Below, piece by piece: positions 14,991-24,416 of a stretch of 64,000 nucleotides of DNA. The DNA comes from Ettlia oleoabundans (Eukaryota; Chlorophyta; Chlorophyceae; Chlamydomonadales). Made by a program: the position numbers and the translations under genes. How positions within the stretch are numbered: position 1 is the stretch's first letter; every line of letters begins with the position of its first letter. Location: assembly GCA_019693395.1 (NCBI GenBank), contig JAAMXP010000010.1, positions 1-64,000 of the forward strand. Reading direction: 5' to 3'. The notes under the pieces are model-generated. The model was given only the letters and a program-made list of their open reading frames with translations, was not told the DNA's origin and made no database searches.

Positions 14991-17900
14991 ATGGCACCCC
15001 TTAACACGCGTCAGCGGAGGGACGAAGGGCCAGCAATGCCAGCTCCAGGCGCTTGCTCCGCGTCCACCGCTCAGCAACTGCCCCACCTACCGGACTCCTG
15101 CTGGGATACCATCATGAGCCACTTCACTGACAACAGTGAGCTGCAGTGGAACAGTAATGTGAGAAACCAGCAATCGGCTGTGGTGGGCAGCTATAAGAGA
15201 CTCCCACAGCACCCCATGTTGCTTCCTCCTCCTGACCGCCTCTTTTCCTTTCCTGCCCGTTGCTTTGTTGCTCTGCGGCAGGGATTACTTTGGGATAGCG
15301 CTAGTGTGCAAGCGCTTCCGCGAAATCATCCGGCGCCTACCACTCTGGAGAACACGGGCTTTTTGTGGGACAAGAAACCGGCAAACTCCAGCCTCCGAAG
15401 GTAGAGCCGCGCTTTGGGCCGCACGCATTGCATGCAGCGTGAAGCACTTTTGTCATTAGCGTTGCATATCATCTGCAGACCCTTGCCAAAACATGATCGC
15501 GTGCGTCCAGGCAAACGCTGCACAGCTTACTGTCATGTTGTACCACGGCATGGAGCCAGACGCTTAGCCACCATTCCCTGCCACTGCTCCGAGTGCCGTT
15601 TGTGAGGGGCTCGCTTGCACTCTATAGTACGCCTGCAGAGCGGAGCTGTTCCTCGATTGGCTGGCTGGCAGGGTGGGGCAGCCGCTGAGCAATCTTGATC
15701 TAGTACTGTATCCACCCCTTGAGCAGCTTCCCCTACGCCCATCAATTTGGTAAGGTTTCCTGCGCCCGCTGCGTAACAGTGATGCCTCAGGTTCCCGATG
15801 TCTGCAGGGTTGGTGACGAACCTGGGCAGCTGGATTGCTGGGTTCATTCAGCTGGAAAGATTGGTAAGCCCTCTTTCAACAGGCCTGTACCTCAAAAGAA
15901 GGATGGCATGCAGCACCCTGATTTCCTGTGGTTGTCCAGCTGCATTGATGTGCACTGGTATCCGCCACGTCGATAAGCATATTAGCTGAAGTCCTCAGCA
16001 AGGCACGGACGCCCCGCAACCCTCTCCGAACTCGGTGTGAACATCCCACCGCCAGGAAATCTCATTGCATGCCTGCGTAATTGCGCCAACTGTCCTTGTC
16101 CCGTGCTTTGCAATGTTGTTTCTTTGCTCTGGGGCCGGGTGCTAGCTTCCCGCAGCAGCATGCTGGATGTGCGCACGAGGCTGTCGTCGCTGACACGACT
16201 GACCAGCCTCATGCTCAGTGCCACCTCGCCGCGTGAAGATGTGGATCTGCTGACTACTGCGGTGAGAGGCAGGTGTTGGTGCCTGGCGGCTGGGTTTTGC
16301 TACTTTGAAAAGAGATGTGCACTGGAAATGACAACCAGCTTGACTGCGGAGGCTACCAAAGCAACCTTACGGGCTTACTGCAGGAGGCTTTGGCAGATGC
16401 AGCAGCAAGCCACATTTTCCTGATGTTGCCGCCAGCAAAAGACGCCTGGCTGCCCACCTCTCTACAGTGCGTCCATCTGGCCCCGCCTCTCATGCTGCAA
16501 CAGCAGCCTTGTTGTGGTTATGCGAAACAAGCATATATTCATGCTTGTGGTCTACCTTGACCGGCGGGTTGCAGCAGTTTTTATGCAAGGTTGCCGCAAT
16601 CTCAGCCTGCCTTTAGCTGTTGTGCTTGCAGGGTGCTGCATTTGGACTGTGTCACCCTGGATTCGCTGCCAACCTGCATCACGCTGCTGACTGACCCGCG
16701 GAACCTTGAAGTGAGCAGCAGACGCAGCCTGGCTAATGTCGGGGTGCTCACAAAACTGCCACAAGGTGGGTCAAAAGTTGCTGTGTTTCAACATCTGTCT
16801 AGAAAGTGTGTGCCAAATGGTAAATGGCTGGTTATGCGAGGCCTTGGGCTGGCTATTCTGCAGGCCATGGCACGCCAGCTTATGTATGCTGCCCTGGAGT
16901 AAACAAGTGTGGAACACTTCCTTCTGCCTCATCCTGACTTGCTAACTAGTATGCTGCGCTTTAATAGTCGCCTCCTGAAGCCATGCAGGGCTGCATCACC
17001 TTGGACTGCATGGCTGTGTTCCAGCTGTTTTCCTCCCCTCCTTAAACATTTACAACCGGCTTCAAGTGTTGTCCCTTAGCAAGTATGTCTGCCGGTTCTG
17101 CTCATGTCCTGTCCAAGCCAGCAGGATAAGCTCCTGTCTGCTGTGTTGTGAGGCCTTTACTGCAGCAAAGCCATGCATGACACATTTCTCACCCTTCCTC
17201 ACTTTGCACCTGCCGCCTGTTCATGCAGGTGTAACCTGGGTGCTGTCCCGCGTTTCTTAGAGCAACTGCTGGAGCCCTGACCGGTCTGCAGCAGCTGTCG
17301 TAAGTGGCAGCTCCTCACCTCACTTTGCAGGATCTGCCACGCCTTCTGCACCATTCGCCTGGTGACGCTCGCTCGCCCCTGTGTTCTTGCCACCTAGCCT
17401 TGCTGCGCACCCACGTGAGTGACGCCAACAGCATTGCACACATGACCGTGCGCTGTGCTGCAGGCTGAGGCCTGCAGACCTGACGGAGGTACCTGCACCA
17501 ATGACACTGCTCCTTTCAAACGCTTGGTGGCCTGCAGTTGTGGAGTTGTGCATCACGCAGCAGGCAGCCACCATGGGAGAGATGGTGGATGTGCTGTCGC
17601 GCCTGGCACAGCTGCCCGAGCTAGCAGGTTGGCATCTCTGCCTGTGTCCTCCGCCGCACAGCTGTCAGGTTTCAGTGTGGACGCGTGGTTGCAAGGGGAG
17701 AGGGCTCCCATTGATGTCATCATTATTGCCTGCCATGCACTTGCATTGCAGAATAGCCCAGCACCACACACATGCACGTATGTACCCATGCACACACAAG
17801 CATGGACATGCGGTACATGCGCGCACACAGTTAGATACGCGCACGCAAACACTCCACCATCCACCTAGCCTCACCCACCACATCCATCACCCATTTCCCC

Positions 17901-20900
17901 ACACACCACACCACGTCACCCTTCCTGCATGATGCATCCCTGTGGTTTTGCAGTTGTGTACTTTGAGGCTGGGCGGATGTTGTGGTGAGCCACGATGTGT
18001 TGAATGCTATTGCGGAGTTGGCTCGAGCCAAGCCACAGCTGCAGTTCAAGCGCCTGGAACAATGCCCCTGGTAGCAAGTGCCGTCACGTGCGGGTTGCAG
18101 CGGTCCGGCGGTTGGCGCTCACTGACTGACGAATTTGCTCTTCTGGCTGAACATAAATCACATTTGCTTGGCCTATTGCTTGTACGTATGTAACCATGGT
18201 TGACTTGGATTTCGTGTTGGTTATATAATTATACAAGCACCTGTTCTGCAGGGAGGCGATATCATGCGTCGCTGGTTGCCCTGCATGTGAAGTGGATGGC
18301 AGAGCACAATCTGCCAGCCCTGCCCTCCCTTCACATCATGACCAGTATGTCGGCTCTTTGCACTCCAAAAAGAACACATCTTGCGATGCGCAGATGCCAA
18401 TTGTTAAGGCACTGTGAGAAAGTTGCCGCGCTGAGCAGACTCTGCTTTCGCCACCAGCGCTACCAACCTCTGCCAGGTACTGATTGTGCCAGGAACCCTC
18501 TTTGCCTGCCTCAGCTGTTTGCTGCGCAACAACAAACTTGTGACCTTTCGCCCCGCGTAGCGGCCCCTTGGCCCAGGCTCGAACGGAGCTTCAACCATGC
18601 GCTTCCTCACACCTTCTGCAGAGCCACACTAGCCTCGATTAGCTTCGGGGACAGTTTCAAAGGGAAAGCAACACAAATGTGTATGAAAAAACGTGTCGGT
18701 AGCTTGTGGCAACTACGCAACTGTAGCCCCCCCGCCGGGCGCGTCCGCTAAATGGAAGTCACCTGCACGGAGGAGTTTCTGCCCGCCTCATCACGCCCGT
18801 GCAAGGGCAAGAAGGTTTACTCGGTAAGTATACATTGAACACAGCACTAAGCAGAGCTCATTCCGCAATCAGCTGCGAGGCGCTGTGCCCGCAACCAAGT
18901 CCAATGAAACTGCGCGCAGGAATCGGGCTGCGAAGTTTGTGGAGTGCATGTTAGCTCAAGCTTTCGTTCCGATCCGTATACGAACAAGAGGTGGGTGGCG
19001 GCAGTGATGGCACCGCGTTATTCCTGGTGCACCAAAACACTGCTGACGAAAGACCGGGAACGCTGCCGGCTGCTAAAGTCTAGGTTTTATGTTCTGTGCC
19101 GCAATTCTGCTCCTTGCCGCCGTCGCTGCCGCCGCCAATGGCGGGGTGAGGCTCCGCTTGCTCCATTACACTACGTACAGTTTGCCCTGCCTGCAGGCTA
19201 TGCAACTCATGCCATTGCAAGGCATATCGACGTCGCCGCAAGCTGTCCCGACCGTATTGCGGGACAGGTGGCGGTTACGGTTGTTCGAGCACTCCACCCC
19301 GTGCCACCCGCCTGTGCCGCCATGCATCTGAACCCTCCCTATTGGCCTCTGACCTATCCATTCCAGCCTTGGCACAGGCAAGGAGCTGAACTGCACACTT
19401 CCACCACTGCGTTGGGAAAGGGGCGCTGGCCGGGGCGCGTGGGTATGCTTCGCCAATGTATCAACATGTGCTTGCTGGGCACGGGCATGTTGACAGCTGC
19501 CTGCTGCCAAATGTGCGCTGCAGCTGTCCCAGAGCTTCCCCGCAACCACTACTGAGGGATGGCCAGAATGGGTGATGGAGCTGGATTCCAAACAACTAGT
19601 GGTGGTAGCTCCCGCATGTCCCCAGGCATACTTGGACAATGCCAGTGCCAGCCAGCCGACACTCAGCAGGGAAGCTGTGTTACAGGCAAGTAACCCCGAC
19701 CCTGCTGCCTGTCATAACAATGGGGGTGCTCTGCTTGGCTCCTCAGGAAAGGCTTTGTGCTGGTTCAGTCTGTTGCGGTCAATGCCACTTGGCCTGGGTA
19801 GCTGGTTGAGGCATCGTTGCGACTTGCGACCCTCCGTCATGCCCGCAGGTGGCTGTGGCTGCGGTTCCCAACCATGCACGACTAGTTGAGCTGCAGCAGC
19901 GAGTCTGCAAGGAAGCCAGCAACTCAGTGGGCGATTGGATGGTGGTAGTCCAATGTGCATGGCGTGCTCAGCAGGCCACGCCAAGCTGCAGACACAGGTG
20001 CGTCACCGCTGGCGGCTGCTCATGCTTGACGGCCTGTCTGCAGCTGAAGCCGCTGCGTCTATGTTGGGATAAGGCTACGAGTGAAGGCTGCCTGGTGCCT
20101 AGGGACACTTTGCTGCCGAATGGTGCGGCTCCGCAGCCATCATCGGCTGTCGGTGCATGGCATGCAATATGCCTCATGCTGCCGGCGCCCCATCTGCCTT
20201 GCGATTGCCTGCAGGGTGGTGCTGGGCCTGCTGCCACACGTGATGCTGCAGCTGCCTGATGATCCTGCGGGCATCCTGCACAGCATGGCCTGCCTAGTGG
20301 AGGCTGTGGTGCCCAGCAGCCAGCCGGAGCAGGCAGGGCGACCCTGTGGCCCCTTTGGTCTACAGCCAGCAGATGTGCACTCGCGGTCGCATGCAGTCGC
20401 CGTACGCATCACGCTCTTTGCGTCAGGTGAGCGCTGAGCTTCTTGCTGCTGTGACAGCAAGATGAGCGCCCCCCCACCCCCGCCCCCCCGATTATTCAAA
20501 AACCACAGTTGTGCTGATGATGATGACTCTCGTCACCCTATAAAGGATGGCTTCTGACTTGGTGCTGCAGCGGGTGCTGTGGCGTGCTGGCATGAAGGCC
20601 CTGCTGATCCCTCGCTGGCACTCAGCATCAGCACATCCACTCAGTTGCCCAGCTGGAGCAGCGGGTGAGTCCGGGGGCATGAAAGGCTGGCCACCCATTC
20701 GTCCATAGTGCTGCTCAGCCATATGCCTCCCTTCTATGTGGTGCGTTTAGCAGCCTGCCACCACCATCTGCAGGTGTCAAAGGGCTGCAGCAGTACCCTA
20801 CGCAGTGAGTGTCCAGCCTGACACCACCCAACGTGCCCGCAATGCTGCAGGCATGATGGCTTTGCAGTGCACTTCCCGCATGCCTTCTGCCCCCAGCTGG

Positions 20901-21402
20901 ACTTGTTCCTAGGTAACCCGAGCCGCCACAACACACTGCAGCGCAGCAGGGCTTTTGCAACCTCATCACAGTTTACTCTCTAAGTGGCAGAACCTTCATG
21001 TTGCTGAGCTTCGCTCCCCTCTAAAGACCGTTGCCGCCCGGCCCTTGCGGCCCTTGCACGTCTGCAGCCATCCACCAGCATGTCGCAGCACTGGGCTCCC
21101 AGGCGCTGCTTCAGTCCACGCTGTCACTCAGCGTCAGCAGCGGCCGGAGCTTTGTAGCAACACAGCCACACGCCAGCGCCCCAGTTGTCCCCGCATCACC
21201 CGTGAGCCCTAGCCCTGTTCAGACACCGCAGCTGCCCGTGGCAGCAGCTGCAAACGAGCAGTGTTCACCAGTGGCTGTCTGCTGTCGCCAGCAGGGGGAG
21301 TACATGGCACAACAGCTGGCGCTGGCTCCTGTGCCTTTAGGGCCCCTTTTCTATGCGGCAGACTTGCCTGTTGAGGCATGGCTTCCCTACTTGGAGCTAT
21401 GA
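14991..21402 (+). CDS. Large F-box / leucine-rich-repeat protein (exon model incomplete)
   Basis: The first exon encodes MAPLNTRQRR and then an F-box, LPHLPDSCWDTIMSHFTDN, completed across an intron by DYFGIALVCKRFREIIRRLPLW. F-box proteins recruit targets to SCF ubiquitin ligases through Skp1. Later exons carry leucine-rich-repeat-like segments: LFLDWLAGRVGQPLSNLDLVLYP-type at about 15640, GLVTNLGSWIAGFIQLERL at 15808, LSSLTRLTSLMLSAT near 16190, LRVLHLDCVTLDSLP near 16630. Further exons include ADVVVSHDVLNAIAELARAK near 17970, VMLQLPDDPAGILHSMACLVEA near 20240 and a Ser/Pro/Gln-rich tail ending at the TGA at 21400-21402. Most introns were not resolved, and a second gene could begin near 18.2 kb. 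The first and last exons are solid; the middle is approximate. F-box plus LRR genes of this size are common in green algae. Confidence 0.6.
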
Positions 21403-21454
21403 CATTTACAGGGATGCCTCTCCAACGCATGCCTCCTGACAAGCATTTGCAGTT

Positions 21455-21459
21455 TGTAA
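21455..21459 (+). terminator. Poly(A) signal TGTAA of the F-box gene
   Basis: TGTAA 53 bases after the F-box/LRR stop codon. Confidence 0.5.
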
Positions 21460-22342
21460 TTCTAGCATGCGCTTTTCACCACAGTCTTGTTGCCATTGTT
21501 GATCTCCATAGTACTGGCCTTACGTTCCATTGCAGGCAAAGTTGCCACCATACCCCCCTATGTTTTTACCAACCTGTACCTGAATAGCTGCCTGCCACAC
21601 CGGCCTTACGGGTTTCTTGGCGCTCACCATTTTTGAGGTTCTATTGGAACACATGTACTCTGTTCACCCAAGCCCAGAGCGTTTTTGCCTAGCTCACCCA
21701 TCCACATTTTCGCAGCAACTTGCTAATTCATCATATCGCTGTGTGCACGTGCATGCACCATATGTGACCATGGCCCCTAAAGCTCTTCCACCCCTCACAA
21801 CTTGGTGACATCTTACAAGATGCGTTGCTTAGGCAACCAGCTGCTGATGCTGTGTAGGAGTGTGCAATGCAAGCGATCAAATTCAGAGCACAGCAAGCTT
21901 TTTGTGCAGGCCGGCGCAACAATAAATGGGAACCAAAGGTCTGAGGGAGGTCGAGTAATCAACCGGAAGGGGGGTGGGGAAAACGGCAAGGGGTAGTGGG
22001 AAACAGGGATGGGTGCGAAGAATGGCAAGACTGCCAACATATTTTTTGCATTGCACCAAAGCAGCATGGGTTCATTGAAGGGGAAGCTAACCCATGCGGG
22101 CGGGGGAAGCTTCATAACAAGGGGGGATGGGAGCTTGCTGGAGTGCAAAGGAGGGCTCAAGAGTGGGACAACCAGAAAAGGTCAGATGAATAAGGGAAGG
22201 ACAAGCACAGGTGCCCGGGCAGCTGCCTGGCAGCCATGTATGGGCCTGCAGGTAGGCATGCCGCCATGCTATTGGCGCCTTGTGACGCCACTAAGGCAGC
22301 TGTCCAGGGCCTGTGGCATGCTGAGTGTGTGCTCACGTGAGC
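21460..22342. other. Convergent spacer between F-box and linker genes
   Basis: No gene seen. Contains the 3' UTR of the linker gene, with a possible minus-strand TGTAA at 21813-21817, about 530 bases past its stop. Purine-rich stretch at 21960-22200. Confidence 0.45.
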
Positions 22343-23678
22343 TTAGTGCGCACCGCTGCGCTTGCGCTCCAGGAAATCGCACTGCTCCTTGGACAGGCGC
22401 GCCTGCTCGTCGGCGGTGACGTAGCGGTAGGATGAGGCGGCAGGGGCGCTCCAGGAGGAGGAGGAGGAGGAGTTGAGGGCGGAGCTGGAGCTGCTGTTAG
22501 ACACGGGGCTGGGGCGGAAGGAGGGGCGGCGGGCAGGAGTCGCGCTGCGGCCGCGGGTCGGAGCAGGCGCAGGGGAGCGGCTGGTCTCGCGAGCCTTGCG
22601 CTCCAGGAACGCCTGCTGCTCGGCGCTCAGGCCAGAGGCAGAGGGCGCGGAGGCGGCAGGGGGGTTGTAGGAAGCAGGGCTGCTGTTGGAGGGGCGGAAA
22701 GCGGGGCGGCGGGCAGGGGTGGCGCTGCGGCTGCGGGTCGGAGCAGGCGCAGGCGAGCGGCTGGTCTCACGAGCCTTGCGCTCCAGGAATGCCTGCTGCT
22801 CGGCGCTCAGGCCAGCAGTCTTGGGGGCAGAAGAGGCGGGGGCCGCGGCGGAGCTGAAGCTGCTGTTAGCAGCGGGAGAGCTGGCACGGAAGGAGGGGCG
22901 GCGTGCAGGGGTAGCGCTGCGCCCACGGGTGGGGGCGGGCGCAGGAGAGCGGCTGGTCTCGCGAGCCTTGCGCTCCAGGAATGCCTGCTGCTCGGCGCTC
23001 AGGCCAGCAGCCTTGGCAGGGGCAGTGCTGCGGCCCTGCAGAGCGAACATTGGGCAAGAGCGGTCGGCGGTGAGGGGCCTAGTTGGGCTATGTGGTCTTT
23101 GCGGCAAAAAGCGGATGCTGCACCGCTCTGACTGTGAATATCCGACGCAAAATGCGACAAACGATTTTGGAGGCAACTACGGACAGTCAGCACAGCTTGG
23201 GAGTCCCCGCCAGGGTACATCCGGAGAGCTCACCCGGCCAGCATCAGGGGCGGGTGACGAACTGGTCTCCCGCTGCTTCCTCTCCAAGAAAGCCAGCTGC
23301 TCAGCTGACAGCCTGGCAGTGTCCAGAACCACAGCCTGGACGCGCAGGCGCTGCAAAGAGGAAGGGATAATGGGCAGGTGAGAGTCGCACGGCAGCGGCA
23401 CACGCCAGCAGGGTGGCCTGATACAGCAATGGCAACCGGTGAGCACGGCCAGCAATGGGCACAATGACATCCTTCCGCAATGCCGCGAGGGTGTCAGCTC
23501 GCAATCAACCCCTTGCTGAGCAGCGGCACCATGGGCATGCAGTTGCTGCACCAGTCCTTGCCACCAACGACGTGCTGATCATGTGCAGTGCAATGCTGCG
23601 TCGCACCTGCACCCGGGGTGCGCGAGCAGCAGAGGGCCGCTGAGCAAACACCCGGCTGGACAGTTGAGCAGCCTGCAT
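22343..23678 (-). CDS. Plastid-targeted tandem-repeat disordered protein; candidate pyrenoid Rubisco linker
   Basis: Three exons (23607-23678, 23234-23350, 22343-23035) give 293 residues. Residues 1-30 (MQAAQLSSRVFAQRPSAARA, then RVQRLRVQA) look like a chloroplast transit peptide with a VQA cleavage site. The mature part has five copies of an amphipathic helix, consensus (G/R)LSAEQQAFLERKxRE, starting at residues 37, 74, 138, 198 and 276. Between helices lie disordered spacers rich in Ser, Ala, Pro and Arg; the first 40 residues of repeats 2-4 are almost identical (helix plus SRSPAPAPTRGRSATPARR). The period is 60-64 residues for repeats 2-4. Strongly basic overall, one Trp, one Cys. Transit peptide, about 60-residue period, one short helix per repeat, basic disordered spacers and about 300 residues match the design of EPYC1, the Chlamydomonas Rubisco linker, but I see no EPYC1 sequence homology. 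It adjoins an LCIB gene. Rubisco binding is inferred, not shown. Confidence 0.8.
22400..23005 (-). repeat. In-gene tandem repeats of the linker candidate
   Basis: Three consecutive units run on the minus strand (23005-22814, 22813-22634, 22633-22400; 192, 180 and 234 bases). The first 120 bases of each are near identical at DNA level and encode the helix plus the PAPAPTR/ATPARRP spacer; the remaining bases differ in length and sequence. A degenerate helix unit lies upstream in exon 2 and another at the C-terminus. Confidence 0.9.
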
Positions 23679-24416
23679 TGTTCCTTTAGCTCCTACAAGA
23701 ATATCACTACCGATGTAAGGATTTCGGTTAGAATATTGTTGATTCGGCGCAGGCGATAGAAAGGGTGGTAGAACCGGGGGTTGATTCTACCACAGCACCT
23801 GCAGCAGGGGCTGCTGTGCTGCGCGGGGTGCTGATTCACGCATTCAAATGCCGGTTTTAGTACGAGTTCTGGGCGGTGCGCCTGGCTTCCGATGAGCCAA
23901 ATTGGATCGTGCTTGCTGGCCAGTTACATGTACTTAACCTCGCCGCCCTCCTTGACATTTTGGCAGCCGCTTTGTCAGCGACGGCTGTGTCAAGGAGGTG
24001 CCGTGTCCACCCCTTGATTTGCGCCCAGCCTTATGCTCTGCTGCCTCTTCTGCCTCAATGTACATGCAACTGATGCCTGTTAGTGTCGCTACTTACAGGG
24101 CCGGGCAACAGTGTGTAGGTTCTGGACAAGCGTCAGGCGCGAACCGCTGGACAAAATACAAACTTTGAATATGAAATACATAACATAACCTTTGTCAGGC
24201 TGATACAGTCCAAACGTTTTGTGCGCGCTTGCAATTGCGTGGTGGGTAACAAGTTAACCTGTGGATGCGTTCCCACACAAAAGGGTCATGGCAGGGAATA
24301 AAGTTGCCAGTGGGCGCAATGGCAGGTATTGCCAGTGATGGGCAATAGCAGCTTTGAAGCACAGCCAGGGATGACTAGCAGGATCCATTGAAGTGCCACA
24401 TATAACGGTACATGAT
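23679..24416. promoter_or_regulatory. Linker promoter and LCIB-1 3' region
   Basis: 738 bases between the linker start codon and the LCIB-1 stop codon, both genes on the minus strand. The linker promoter must lie here, as does the LCIB-1 3' UTR. A perfect 9-bp inverted repeat (GTGGTAGAA ... TTCTACCAC) spans 23765-23793, about 90 bases upstream of the linker ATG. No other gene seen. Confidence 0.5.
24093..24097 (-). terminator. Poly(A) signal TGTAA of LCIB-1
   Basis: TGTAA on the minus strand 320 bases past the LCIB-1 stop codon. Confidence 0.5.

Noticed and set aside
22473..23381. Long plus-strand open frames opposite the linker gene
   Set aside because: They are antisense shadows produced by the repetitive GC-rich linker coding sequence; the minus strand has transit peptide, splice sites and periodic helices.
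22343..23678. Linker candidate as a direct EPYC1 orthologue
   Set aside because: The design matches but the helix sequence does not, and the EPYC1-type Trp in the helix is missing; I call it a functional candidate only.
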